Positions 25,794 to 34,910 of a DNA stretch of 64,000 bases are shown here, piece after piece; the first letter of the stretch is position 1; each line of letters starts with the position of its first letter. The translations under genes and the position numbers were made by a program. Below the pieces are notes generated by a model. It was not told where the DNA came from and searched no databases. It was given only the letters and a program-made list of their open reading frames with translations. This stretch comes from an uncultured Porphyromonadaceae bacterium (lineage in GTDB: Bacteria > Bacteroidota > Bacteroidia > Bacteroidales > UBA11471). The stretch spans positions 13,536-77,535 of the forward strand of contig URHG01000008.1 in assembly GCA_900547555.1 (NCBI GenBank). Direction: 5' to 3'.

Positions 25794-28187
25794 CTAAAAT
25801 TGTACGGTTACACCGATAGAAGGGACCAACGTTCCGCTATCTAACTTAATGTATTTCATTTTATATCTCTGCTGCTCTATCGGGTCAGAAGGATTCTCTA
25901 TAATACCTGTACTCACAGGGACATCGGGCTGCCTCAACTTGCTCATGGTTACATTTTGCAAATCTATATATAAACCAAGAGACCAATTTTTGAAATAAAA
26001 ATTTTTATCGACTCTCACATCGAGTTGGGCGAAAGCATCGAGTCGCTCACTATTGTACCGGGAATAATCATAATAAGGCTTCCCCTGTACATTCCAAGCC
26101 TGTACCAACGACGATTTTTCCACATCATAAGGAGTGTACGGACTTCCCCCTATTGCACTGAGTTTGGCCCCGATACTCCACTGATATGGTAAATCATACG
26201 TTGCACTCACATTGGCGATAAAACGATTATCCCATGCCGAAGCGATGTATGCACTTTTATTATCGTTCCGACATTCACTGCGATAAAACGTGAAAGAAGA
26301 AACAGACGAAAGTTTCCCCGATATTTGCCATCTGACCGATAGTTCCGCACCATAAGCACGTCCTTGAGCCGAAGACACCAACCATTCATTCCCGACAACC
26401 CCATAATCGTTTCCTTTACATGACAACGGTATGTTATCGGCCAATGACAAAGGCATGTGATTGTAATATTTGTAAAATCCTTCGAGGGCAATCACCAACT
26501 GTTCGCTCCGGCTCCATTCCAGTCCCAAATTAGCATTACTTACCCTCATATATTTCAATGCCTTATTGGCAAAATTGCCCTCATTTGTCTTAAAACCGAG
26601 TGCCGTATAAGGTGGTAACTGATGATAGATACCCACCGCCGCATTTATCGACCAATCGGGCAGGAAACGATATGAAGCGGAAACATTCGGCGACAGATTT
26701 TCCCAAAAACGAGACATCGAGGACGAATAATTACATGCGTCCACACGTAACCCGAAAGTCGCCGACCACCGATTATCTTTCGACTTATAAAGAGCCGATC
26801 CATAAATTCCCCACCCGATAAGTCCCAAACCCGAGACATACTCGGAAAACATTTGTTCGTCTCCGTACAACAATTGAAAAACACGATTATGATAATGCGC
26901 ATAATACGTTTCAGCCCCTTCTGTGAAAGTCCAGCGGTCGGCATAAGTTCGATTTTCGATCCGTATGGAAAATTTTTGTTCCGTAGAATTGAGGTCAAGT
27001 GTCAAATTTTCGGATTCGGAATCATCGTTTCCCCGGTATTTGAGATTCTGATTTCTCAAATAATTATAACCCACTATCAATGATAATACATGCTTTCCCA
27101 TATAATGGTTGTACGCTGCACCAACGGTAAAAGTCTGTTGCTTGATACGAGGCAAATAACTCAAATAATACTCGGCTTCTTCCCCATCGATCCCCATGTT
27201 CAGTTTCATATTGTCGATACCGGTCAATCCCAACACAACCAATTCATCGTTCGGTGTAAATTTTGTTTTTATTTTGAATTGCCCATCTACATAATTCGGT
27301 AAAAAAGGCAGGCCCAAGAGTTTGAACAAAAGTTGTAAATAAGATTGCCTTACCGAAAACAGATAAGTCGTTTTATCGGAAAAATGCCCGGATCCGCTGA
27401 AAGAAACCTCCGATGCTCCCAAAGTAGCTTTGAAACTGTTACCGGCCACATCTCCGTCCCGCAAGCGTATATCCATTACAGAACTCAATGCACCGGCCTT
27501 ATTTACGGGAAATGCCCCTGTATAAAATTGAACCTCGCGTATCAAGTCGGCATTAAGTATGCTCACCGGCCCACCCGAAGCTCCCTGCGTTGCAAAATGA
27601 TTGATATTCGGAATTTCTATCCCATCCATATAAAAACGATTTTCCGAAGGCGAACCTCCGCGAACAATCAAATCATTTCTATATCCTATCGGAGAAAAAG
27701 AGACACCCGGATAAGAGCGCACTATACGAGATATATCCCGATTGCCACCGGGACTTTTCTCGATTTCCCCCAAGCCGATAATCTGCAAACTTACGGGATT
27801 GGCCTTTAAACGCCTGAAAGAGATGGACTGTACGGTAACCCCTTCGAGTTGTGTCTCATCTTCTTCCATTTCCAACTCTATGAAAGGTAATTTTGCCGAG
27901 ACAATATACTCTTCTGTCAAAAGATTTTTATAACCGATACACGAAATCGACAAGCGGTACACACCGGGCGGAACCTGACGAATGGAGAAAAAGCCGAGGG
28001 AATCGGAAGAAGTTGCTTTCCCCGGATACCCGAAAAGAGAAACTCCAGCATAAGGAATCGGTTTCCGGGAAAGTTTACCGATGATACGTCCTTTCACGGT
28101 ATATGTCTCGGCAGACTGCAACGGAAATAATGATACGGCGAAAAACAGCAAAAATAGAAATCGACCCAACATACATTGTTCTTTCAT
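25794..28187 (-). CDS. TonB-dependent outer-membrane receptor
   Basis: Signal peptide (MLGRFLFLLFFAVSLFPLQSA), then a carboxypeptidase-regulatory-like domain at about 30-110 (VKGRIIGKLSRKPIPYAGVSL), then a plug with DLIVRGGSPSENRFYMDGIEI near 160-190, then a 22-strand-type barrel ending in a terminal Phe (SIGVTVQF). 797 residues. No SusD, ECF sigma, anti-sigma or TonB gene is adjacent, so it is not a standard SusCD nutrient pair; iron, cofactor or peptide uptake are all possible. It converges with the acyltransferase gene. Confidence 0.92.
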   Translation of the reverse strand: MKEQCMLGRFLFLLFFAVSLFPLQSAETYTVKGRIIGKLSRKPIPYAGVSLFGYPGKATSSDSLGFFSIRQVPPGVYRLSISCIGYKNLLTEEYIVSAKLPFIELEMEEDETQLEGVTVQSISFRRLKANPVSLQIIGLGEIEKSPGGNRDISRIVRSYPGVSFSPIGYRNDLIVRGGSPSENRFYMDGIEIPNINHFATQGASGGPVSILNADLIREVQFYTGAFPVNKAGALSSVMDIRLRDGDVAGNSFKATLGASEVSFSGSGHFSDKTTYLFSVRQSYLQLLFKLLGLPFLPNYVDGQFKIKTKFTPNDELVVLGLTGIDNMKLNMGIDGEEAEYYLSYLPRIKQQTFTVGAAYNHYMGKHVLSLIVGYNYLRNQNLKYRGNDDSESENLTLDLNSTEQKFSIRIENRTYADRWTFTEGAETYYAHYHNRVFQLLYGDEQMFSEYVSGLGLIGWGIYGSALYKSKDNRWSATFGLRVDACNYSSSMSRFWENLSPNVSASYRFLPDWSINAAVGIYHQLPPYTALGFKTNEGNFANKALKYMRVSNANLGLEWSRSEQLVIALEGFYKYYNHMPLSLADNIPLSCKGNDYGVVGNEWLVSSAQGRAYGAELSVRWQISGKLSSVSSFTFYRSECRNDNKSAYIASAWDNRFIANVSATYDLPYQWSIGAKLSAIGGSPYTPYDVEKSSLVQAWNVQGKPYYDYSRYNSERLDAFAQLDVRVDKNFYFKNWSLGLYIDLQNVTMSKLRQPDVPVSTGIIENPSDPIEQQRYKMKYIKLDSGTLVPSIGVTVQF

Positions 28188-28279
28188 AACTATAACGGAT
28201 CAGAATCGTCTGGGTTCATATTACCATACTTAAAAAAAGCGGCAATAAGAATCTAATGAAACATATTCTGAAAAACAAA

Positions 28280-28311
28280 AATATTCTACCGGCTTATGTC
28301 GGCAGAATATA
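28280..28311 (-). terminator. Terminator after the hydroxyacid dehydrogenase
   Basis: Imperfect stem ATATTCTACCG / CGGCAGAATAT followed on the minus strand by TTTTTGTTTTTC; 20 nt after the stop at 28332. Confidence 0.65.
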
Positions 28312-28331
28312 TCGAAGGAATATCATGAAAC

Positions 28332-29285
28332 TCAATCGACGACATGGATAGGAGCACCGCCGACAAACGCCGCGATATTCTCTATACATATATCGAGCAA
28401 TCGTTTACGAGCCTCCAAGGTCGCCCAAGCGATATGCGGCGTAAGGAAACTGTTTCGGGCCGTAAGCAGTGGATTGTCGGCTCGCGCCGGTTCCACATCG
28501 AGCACATCGGCACCGAACGCTGCCAGCCTGTCGGCATTGAGCGCCTCGGCAACAGCACACTCATCGATAAGCGGCCCCCGACCGGTATTGATAAGTATAG
28601 CCGACGACTTCATCATTTTCAAACGGTTGGCATCGACCATGTGACGTGTTTCTTCGGTAAGCGGACAATGAAGGCTCACGATGTCGCACTCGGAAAACAG
28701 CTCATCGAGAGATGCCTTATGCACATAAGAGGGCAGTTGATCGACCGACTTCGACGTATAGGCATAGACCGACAACCCGAACGCATGAGCAATACGGGCC
28801 GTAGCCATACCCGTATGTCCCAACCCGACGATTCCCATACGCTTTCCCGATAATTCGACAAGGGGTGTATCCCAATAACAAAAATCGGCACTGTGCGACC
28901 AACGCCCCGACCGGTTTTGTTCGGCGTACCGCCCCACTCCATTGGTAATATTCAAAATATGGGCAAATACCATTTGAGACACCGATTCGGTACTGTATGA
29001 CGGGATATTGGTCACCACAATTCCCCGCGCAGCGGCCGCCTTCGTATCGATTATATTGTAGCCGGTAGCCAATACACCGATATACCGTAATGCGGGAAGC
29101 TGAGATATTGTCTCCTCACTAAACGGTACTTTATTGGTAAGTACGATTTCCGCCTCATGGCAACGTCCGATTATATCTTCGGGGGCTGTCCGTTCATAGA
29201 CAATAAGTTCTCCCCACTGTTCCAAAGCGTTCCAAGAAAGATCCCCGGGATTGACCGAATATCCATCTAAAATTACGATTTTCAT
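28332..29285 (-). CDS. D-2-hydroxyacid dehydrogenase (glycerate/hydroxypyruvate type)
   Basis: 317-residue NAD(P)-dependent oxidoreductase. The nucleotide-binding loop is GIVGLGHTG (G-x-G-x2-G, near 150), and the catalytic trio sits in NTGRGPLIDE (Arg), DVLDVEPA (Glu) and PHIAW (His). Overall it resembles glycerate dehydrogenase/hydroxypyruvate reductase of Bacteroidales. The substrate assignment is by family resemblance only. Stands alone between terminators. Confidence 0.92.
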   Translation of the reverse strand: MKIVILDGYSVNPGDLSWNALEQWGELIVYERTAPEDIIGRCHEAEIVLTNKVPFSEETISQLPALRYIGVLATGYNIIDTKAAAARGIVVTNIPSYSTESVSQMVFAHILNITNGVGRYAEQNRSGRWSHSADFCYWDTPLVELSGKRMGIVGLGHTGMATARIAHAFGLSVYAYTSKSVDQLPSYVHKASLDELFSECDIVSLHCPLTEETRHMVDANRLKMMKSSAILINTGRGPLIDECAVAEALNADRLAAFGADVLDVEPARADNPLLTARNSFLTPHIAWATLEARKRLLDICIENIAAFVGGAPIHVVD

Positions 29286-29486
29286 ATAACTTCAAATATT
29301 AATTACAGCTCTTATCGGCTCTTTCGCCCGATAAGATATTTCTCTAAAAACAAGAAGATCGCATACCCGTCTGCATTGCATTATACAACCGAATCTTCAC
29401 GACACAAATGTCGCTCAAAAATTTTGCCCGACAAACAGCGGTCGTCAAAAAATGGTAAAAACGACTCAAAAAAAATCGATTTTAAA

Positions 29487-29525
29487 TTAATGGCTACCAT
29501 CGAAGTTTTCGATGGCAGCCATTAA
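29487..29525 (-). terminator. Terminator of the LysO-type operon
   Basis: An 18-bp stem with one mismatch, TTAATGGCTACCATCGAA / TTCGATGGCAGCCATTAA, followed on the minus strand by an AT-rich tract with an 8-T run. Confidence 0.75.
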
Positions 29526-29537
29526 CCTCTTCAAATA

Positions 29538-30158
29538 TCACAAATTACAAAAAAACGAGACAAAAACAGGGACGCTCAATTCGATGATAATCCCGTGAAA
29601 AATGGCAACAGGAATCATCTCTTTTCCCGAATAGCGGACAATCGACGGTAACAAAACGTCGATAGAACTTATTCCCGCTACGGAAATAGGGGCTAATCGC
29701 CCGAAGTATTTCCTAAAAAACGGCGTACCCAATAGGGCTATCATTTCACGGAATATATTGGCCAACAAGGCTATCGTTCCCAACTCCGAAGCCAACTGCA
29801 AACCGACAGAAGGTTCTTTGAATTGGGTGATCAGTATCGACGACAGCGAATAATAACCGAATCCGCTCCCGACAGCTAAACAATCAGCCAAACTCCAACG
29901 GCTCAAAAAGAAACCAGCCAAACATGAAAAAAGCAATGTTCCCGATATGGTAGCCACGGGTACCAACAACATTTTGAGCCGTAGACCCTTTACCAGCTCT
30001 TTCAATTTCTTGTTACTCCCGATACTGATACCGACCTGCAACAACAAGGCATAAAGTACATATAGCGAAACATCGTGCATATCAGAATGGAATTGGCCGA
30101 CAACTCCGACCAAACAGCCGATACAAAAAAAAGTAATCATGACCAAATTATTTTTCAT
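29538..30158 (-). CDS. LysO-family (DUF340) membrane exporter, C-terminal subunit
   Basis: About 206 residues with six to seven hydrophobic segments. LQVGISIGSN and the acidic-residue-poor AVGSGFGYYSLSSILIT region match the C-terminal two-thirds of LysO/YbjE, the lysine exporter that is a single about 300-residue protein in E. coli. Here it is separate from its N-terminal part and overlaps it by 11 nt. The start at 30158 has a purine-rich AAGGAGG just upstream, unusual for this phylum, and is preferred over the GTG at 30161. Likely exports lysine or a toxic analogue as a two-subunit carrier. Confidence 0.85.
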   Translation of the reverse strand: MKNNLVMITFFCIGCLVGVVGQFHSDMHDVSLYVLYALLLQVGISIGSNKKLKELVKGLRLKMLLVPVATISGTLLFSCLAGFFLSRWSLADCLAVGSGFGYYSLSSILITQFKEPSVGLQLASELGTIALLANIFREMIALLGTPFFRKYFGRLAPISVAGISSIDVLLPSIVRYSGKEMIPVAIFHGIIIELSVPVFVSFFCNL

Positions 30159-30438
30159 CACTGCCTCCTTTCTTGAAAAACAAACGGAACACCATAAGCG
30201 AAGCCAGCAGACTACCCGTAATAGTCAATACGGCAAATACAGCGGCTTGCCAACCAAAACTCCACAGGTTCTCGACAATCAACGGATTGGAACCGATGGA
30301 AAGCCCCAAAACAAAAAGCAATAAAAAAATCGTCCAAGAAATACTCTTTTCGATCTTCTGTAAAAAAGATATATTCCTAAATATATACCCGGCAACCACG
30401 CCGAAAAGTATAACCGATATAACTGTGAACATAGACAT
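30148..30438 (-). CDS. LysO-family (DUF340) membrane exporter, N-terminal subunit
   Basis: 96 residues with three hydrophobic segments (TVISVILFGVVAGYIF, TIFLLLFVLGLSIGSN, AVFAVLTITGSLLASLMV). LFVLGLSIGSN is the LysO N-terminal signature; the same IGSN motif recurs in the downstream subunit, hinting at an internal duplication in the family. The 11-nt overlap with the next gene implies translational coupling. A leader of about 230 nt with extensive pairing separates the start from a -7-like box at 30679-30686. Confidence 0.83.
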   Translation of the reverse strand: MSMFTVISVILFGVVAGYIFRNISFLQKIEKSISWTIFLLLFVLGLSIGSNPLIVENLWSFGWQAAVFAVLTITGSLLASLMVFRLFFKKGGSDEK

Positions 30439-30672
30439 TTCCTTTTAAATAGTACGACAGACGGGCAGCAAACGGTAGCCGCACCTGTTTTTCCTGCAAT
30501 ACCCCCACAGGAAATGCAGGACATTCTCAAACAAAAAGGAAATGATTATTTAAATAAAACCGCTGAACCAATGTACGCACACAATGAAACTACCGCAACA
30601 AGGCGCTTTGCCCCGTAACGCGCAATCTGTGCCGTATGTAACTAATAATCGGTTCATTTTCTCTATTATCTA
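30439..30672 (-). promoter_or_regulatory. Structured 5' leader of the LysO operon, candidate riboswitch
   Basis: Read on the minus strand, TGAACC (30656-30651 side) pairs with GGTTCA (30569-30564) to close a domain of about 93 nt. Inside it TACG-G-CACA pairs with TGTG/CGTA segments near 30629-30640 and 30572-30583, and a GCGC pair caps an inner loop. Downstream, CCTGCA and TGCAGG frame a second hairpin around 30492-30520. I see no match to the lysine riboswitch consensus, but placement and helix count fit a ligand-sensing or attenuating leader. No protein gene is evident in this stretch. Confidence 0.45.
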
Positions 30673-30678
30673 TGGGGA

Positions 30679-30686
30679 CAAAGATA
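30679..30686 (-). promoter_or_regulatory. Bacteroidetes -7-like box (TATCTTTG) for the LysO operon
   Basis: CAAAGATA on the plus strand; it would start a leader of about 230 nt before the ATG at 30438. Confidence 0.5.
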
Positions 30687-30858
30687 AAACAATTTTGCAT
30701 GTTTTGCAAATAAATATACAGAAATTCATCTAAAAGAATTGCGTTTCCGACAAAGCGGACACAGACCGATAAAATTCCTCTCCAAGCCCATTTCTCCCTC
30801 CGAAGAATAATCCAACAAAAAAGGCTTGCCTTTTCAAGACAAGCCTTTGCAGATTACG

Positions 30859-30945
30859 CGGAAGGAGGGGGATTCGAACCCCCGGTACCCATTCGAGTAC
30901 GTCAGTTTAGCAAACTGGTGGTTTCAGCCACTCACCCATCCTTCC
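30859..30945 (-). tRNA. tRNA-Ser(GCT)
   Basis: Minus-strand cloverleaf with acceptor GGAAGGA / TCCTTCC, D-arm GGTGAGTGGCTGAAACC, anticodon loop TTGCTAA giving GCT, a long class II variable arm (GTACTCGAATGGGTAC), and T-arm GGGGGTTCGAATCCCCC. Discriminator G; no CCA is encoded. Long variable arm plus GCT identifies serine (AGC/AGU codons). Confidence 0.95.
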
Positions 30946-31072
30946 AAGTGATTACTCACACCGATGAGTTCCCTGCTGTAATCGGTGTGCAAATGTACAC
31001 CACAAATTTGTTTCCTGCAAATATTTTAGAGACAAAATTGACGGAATCTGTTATTTTCGGAACAAAAATTTT

Positions 31073-31080
31073 TATCTTTG
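31073..31080 (+). promoter_or_regulatory. Bacteroidetes -7-like box (TATCTTTG) for mltG
   Basis: Fits TAnnTTTG, 33 nt before the chosen mltG ATG at 31113; this supports that start over the longer open frame that would run through the tRNA. Confidence 0.55.
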
Positions 31081-31112
31081 TCCATATCAATTTTCTCATC
31101 CATATCAACAGT

Positions 31113-32165
31113 ATGATAATAACCCGTTCAAAGAAAGGGGCTTTGCGTCTTTACCTCGCCATTGTGCTGCTCGTCCTCATCAATGTAGGAATTATCGGAG
31201 GTTGTATCATCATCAAACGATACCGTTTCGATTCCTTTACCGAAAAAGATTTGACCGTTTACGTGGGAAACCATTTCGATCTGGACTCGATTCTCACACA
31301 AATCGATGGTAAAGTCCCGCAGGCAAGCGTGAAACGATTGAAACGGCTTACCCGTACCAAAGGATTTCCGCCTTATATATATACGGGCGCTTACCGCATA
31401 ACCGATGATATGAATGTCGTAGAGGTATACGAACTGCTTACGTCGGGAAACGCATCTCCCATACGCATTACATTCCACAACCTGCGCACCAAAGAAGATT
31501 TCGCTCGGTCTATGTCGCGCCAGCTCATGCTCTCGCAAGACGAATTGCTTGCGCTCATGAACGACACGAGTTTCTGTCGGGAAAAAGGTTTTACCCCCGA
31601 AAACATTCCGGCCATGTTGCTGCCCGATACTTATGACGTATATTGGAACATATCGGCTGAAAGTCTGCTCGACCGCATGGGACGGGAATATGACCGTTAT
31701 TGGAACGACGAACGGTTGGAGAAAGCACGTAGAGCCGGACTCAGTCCCATAGAGGTGGCAACCCTCGCCTCTATCGTAGAGGAAGAAACAAATATTGCCG
31801 ACGAAATGCCGGTCATAGCCGGGCTTTACATCAACCGGTTGAGAAAAAGAATCCCGCTGCAAGCCGACCCCACCATAAAATTCGCCATCGGAGACTTCGG
31901 GGTAAAACGGATTCTTAAAAAGCACCTCCGGATAGACTCCCCCTACAATACTTACAAACATTACGGGCTTCCGCCGGGACCTATACGCATAGCATCGAAA
32001 CAAGCGATCGACGCCGTCCTCAATTACCGGAAAAGCAATTACATCTATATGTGTGCAAAAGACGACTTGTCGGGACGGCACAACTTCGCTGCGACTCTCG
32101 CCGAACACAACCGAAATGCCCGGAAATACCACAAAGCCCTGAATAAATTGAGAATCATGAAATAA
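31113..32165 (+). CDS. mltG: Endolytic murein transglycosylase MltG (YceG family)
   Basis: Cuts nascent peptidoglycan glycan strands at the inner membrane, setting chain length. One N-terminal membrane anchor (LRLYLAIVLLVLINVGIIGG, residues about 9-28) is followed by a LysM-like subdomain and the catalytic YceG domain. IVEEETN holds the catalytic Glu, and YNTYKHYGLPPGPI is the family signature near the C-terminus. 350 residues, normal. The next gene starts 14 nt after its stop, so they are likely co-transcribed. Confidence 0.95.
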   Translation: MIITRSKKGALRLYLAIVLLVLINVGIIGGCIIIKRYRFDSFTEKDLTVYVGNHFDLDSILTQIDGKVPQASVKRLKRLTRTKGFPPYIYTGAYRITDDMNVVEVYELLTSGNASPIRITFHNLRTKEDFARSMSRQLMLSQDELLALMNDTSFCREKGFTPENIPAMLLPDTYDVYWNISAESLLDRMGREYDRYWNDERLEKARRAGLSPIEVATLASIVEEETNIADEMPVIAGLYINRLRKRIPLQADPTIKFAIGDFGVKRILKKHLRIDSPYNTYKHYGLPPGPIRIASKQAIDAVLNYRKSNYIYMCAKDDLSGRHNFAATLAEHNRNARKYHKALNKLRIMK

Positions 32166-32179
32166 AAAACTATTGCGAC

Positions 32180-33163
32180 ATGGAACATCTCCCGATCATT
32201 GTCGTGCATTGCGGCAACTCCTTCTATTTGGAGCCCATTCTGAGGCAGAACCGGTATTTCAACCCCGACAATCGCATCTGCCTTATCAGCGATAAATCGA
32301 CCCGCCGTATCGCACACGCCGAGCATTTTCTCATCGACGACTATATGGCCTCGGCCGGGGAGTTCCAGAAGATATACCGCCATTACAGCGTGAATACGGT
32401 CGCCTTCGAACTTTTCTGTTTCCAACGCTGGTTCTGTGTCCTCGACTTCGTCAAAGAACAAAAGATGGAGCACTTCGTCTGCATAGACTCCGACTACCTG
32501 CTCTATGAAAGCATCGATAACATCATGCGCCCCTACCTCTCCTACGACATGACGTTACTGGGTACAAGCGGAGCCATGTGCGCACTCTTTTCCCGGGAAT
32601 CGTTACAACGTTTCTGTGATTTCTGCACCCAACTCTATACCGAAGAAAAATATCTCACCCTCATACGGGAAATGTACGAGGGTATCAAGAAAGTAAAAAA
32701 GATCGGGGCAATATCCGACATGACCGCCGTAGAACTATATCGCCGCTATGTATCGGACAATGTCGTAGACATCGCCGTTCCTCGCCACAAGTTGTGCATG
32801 GACTTGCGCCTATGGTCGCCCATAGGATTTGAAACAGAGAACCGCACCGACCTGATGGGACGTGCTCCTAAAAAGATTTACTGGCGCAATAACCGTCCTT
32901 ACGGAAAATTCCTCACTCCTACTCCCGAAGCCGATAGCGAGGGCCTCGTACGATTTGGCGGTCTGCACTTACAAGGCGGATCGAAACGCATGCTACCTCG
33001 CCTGCTCCTGAATAAAAAGGGTGAACTCCGCTACAACCGCTGGACAATTATCCGCTGGTATTTGCGACCGGCCGTGTTTACACAAGTCTTCTGCAAAGCC
33101 TTACGCTGGTATCTTACCCCCAGCGTGATCCGTCATCGCATACTCGGGAAGAAAAAACGGTAA
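32180..33163 (+). CDS. Glycosyltransferase-like protein (GT-A fold suspected)
   Basis: 327 residues, no signal peptide or membrane segment. The N-terminus PIIVVHCGNSFYLEPIL and a D-x-D motif in CIDSDYLLY (residues 103-105) resemble GT-A glycosyltransferases, where D-x-D binds the metal and nucleotide sugar. It lies directly after mltG. The basic C-terminus (RWTIIRWYLRPAV, RHRILGKKKR) could bind membrane lipids or acidic glycans. Donor and acceptor cannot be named. It might instead be an uncharacterised protein that only resembles GT-A in this motif. Confidence 0.65.
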   Translation: MEHLPIIVVHCGNSFYLEPILRQNRYFNPDNRICLISDKSTRRIAHAEHFLIDDYMASAGEFQKIYRHYSVNTVAFELFCFQRWFCVLDFVKEQKMEHFVCIDSDYLLYESIDNIMRPYLSYDMTLLGTSGAMCALFSRESLQRFCDFCTQLYTEEKYLTLIREMYEGIKKVKKIGAISDMTAVELYRRYVSDNVVDIAVPRHKLCMDLRLWSPIGFETENRTDLMGRAPKKIYWRNNRPYGKFLTPTPEADSEGLVRFGGLHLQGGSKRMLPRLLLNKKGELRYNRWTIIRWYLRPAVFTQVFCKALRWYLTPSVIRHRILGKKKR

Positions 33164-33292
33164 TGGGAAAATACCTATACAAGTCGTAAATCCTCGGAAC
33201 AAATAAGATATAAATATTATTCCGCGAGTGGAATATCCCGAAGGAACGTCAGAATACTCCAAGTCAATATCTTTACGTAAAACCTTAGAACC

Positions 33293-34366
33293 GTGATTAT
33301 CAAACGAAAAACCATAAATTTTGTCTCATTACTATGGGCTATTTTATACTGCTCATGCGCCCACAAACAAGAGCAACCGATTGTCCCTACTATAAAAATA
33401 ACCTGGGATAATATCGTTGAACTTCAAGTTGACACGACCGATATCATTCACATAGAGACAAACAATAATTCGTTGCTTTACGATATATGCCTGATTGAAA
33501 AAACAGATAACAAATATTTTATCAATTCACGTAATTTCATACGCGCCTTTGATGATAAGGGGAAATACTTATTTGACTTATCAAGTAAAGGTCAAGGGCA
33601 CAAAGAATATCTCAGCGTGAGCAACTTGTGGCAATCGAGCGGAAATCTGTGCATCTACGATAAAACAAATCAAAAAGTAATGTATTTTTCTCCCGACGGA
33701 AAATACTTGAAGAGTAATAAATTGGGAGAATTCAAGAGCGAAACAGGCCCTGTCAAATTATTTCCTATGCCCGACAACTCTTTTTTGAGCACCCATAGTT
33801 ATGGAGGAAACAGAAACATAGCTCTATTTTCTCTTTGGAATAAAGATTTGGAATGGCAAAAATCAATAAACGGGCGTTATGTGCAAACTTCATACACATT
33901 TCCCGACGTCTGTTTCACCGATTATGAGCACAACAGAATGCTTTATTGGGAAGCCATGAAAGATACTCTATTTTGTATTCAGACCGACCAGATATACCCC
34001 CTATATGCCTTCGACTATGGAGAGAAAACGATTCCTTCCTATTTAGAAGAAAAAACTTTCATGGAAAAAACCCGTTTCATCAATGAAATCAAAAATGAGG
34101 AATACGCCTATTGGGCAAGATATTTTCAGTCTGTCGGCGATAACATATTCTTCACACTCGGATACGGACAAAATATTCTTCTCTGCAAACTCAACGAAAA
34201 GACTCAAGAAATAAAGGTCTATACATTGGTTTTTCCAAATAAAAATTATCGTATGCTGTTTTTCTGCAAGGTAATCGACGATAAATTACTTATCGAACTC
34301 GAAAACCTCAAAGATCCTATTATGAACCACCCTTTGTTACTGCTTCCTTTGAGAATATTTGATTAA
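33293..34366 (+). CDS. 6-bladed beta-propeller lipoprotein (GTG start)
   Basis: 357 residues with a lipoprotein signal ending LYCSC (Cys 22) and the propeller turn motif as LSSKGQGHKEY near residue 99. It belongs with the propeller lipoproteins of 1-6.6 kb but stands alone, 27 kb away on the other strand. The start codon is GTG at 33293, the position that gives the signal peptide. Base composition is clearly more AT-rich than flanking mltG and nspC, which fits separate acquisition or relaxed selection. Function unknown. Confidence 0.82.
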   Translation: MIIKRKTINFVSLLWAILYCSCAHKQEQPIVPTIKITWDNIVELQVDTTDIIHIETNNNSLLYDICLIEKTDNKYFINSRNFIRAFDDKGKYLFDLSSKGQGHKEYLSVSNLWQSSGNLCIYDKTNQKVMYFSPDGKYLKSNKLGEFKSETGPVKLFPMPDNSFLSTHSYGGNRNIALFSLWNKDLEWQKSINGRYVQTSYTFPDVCFTDYEHNRMLYWEAMKDTLFCIQTDQIYPLYAFDYGEKTIPSYLEEKTFMEKTRFINEIKNEEYAYWARYFQSVGDNIFFTLGYGQNILLCKLNEKTQEIKVYTLVFPNKNYRMLFFCKVIDDKLLIELENLKDPIMNHPLLLLPLRIFD

Positions 34367-34910
34367 GAAAATGCCAATAATATCTCTAAAAACATTGACA
34401 CGGTTAAGCACCGTAAAGAAAATAAGCGGAAATAAATCGATCTTCCTATTTTCTTTTTTCGTGATCCTCCGTCTATAAAACGTTTTGGAAGAATTTAAGT
34501 TTCATATCCGATTTCGCCGCATGATTTCAGCAACAACAATCGGTTTCCAAACCTACGCTCTTACAATAAAAAAGAGATATGGAGGAAGTGAAATTTACAG
34601 TCTATCCAAAATTTGCAAGGGAAAAACAATCCCAACCTATTAATTCTGCTCTTTATCAATCGGTATTTCAATACCTTCGTTCATAAACAAAAAAAATTGA
34701 TTGTCTCACGACAACCAATCTTTGTTAACCTTAAATTTAATACCATGAAAAACACAATGCAAATATAGTATATATTTCATTATGATATATCTTATAAGGC
34801 AAAAAATCTTCTTCTATTTTTGCTTAATTAATACTTATATTTTGAAAGCACCATAAAATTCACATTCATTAAAATAAAATAATCTCCTCACAAGGGGATC
34901 GTATTCCGCA
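34367..34910. other. 544-nt gap with an orphan leader-like element
   Basis: No gene is supported. At 34696-34719 an imperfect hairpin (ATTGATTGTC / GACAACCAAT) is followed by TTTGTTAACCTTAAA and then an ATG at 34745 that opens only seven codons before TAG. The spacing and sequence look like the 5' leader of a Bacteroidales gene whose coding part has been lost. The rest is AT-rich. Confidence 0.35.

Noticed and set aside
30439..30672. Lysine riboswitch upstream of the LysO genes
   Set aside because: The leader is structured, but I could not find the conserved core of the lysine riboswitch, so it is reported only as an unclassified leader.
31128..32132. 334-codon minus-strand frame opposite mltG
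   Set aside because: Antisense to mltG, without any recognisable domain.
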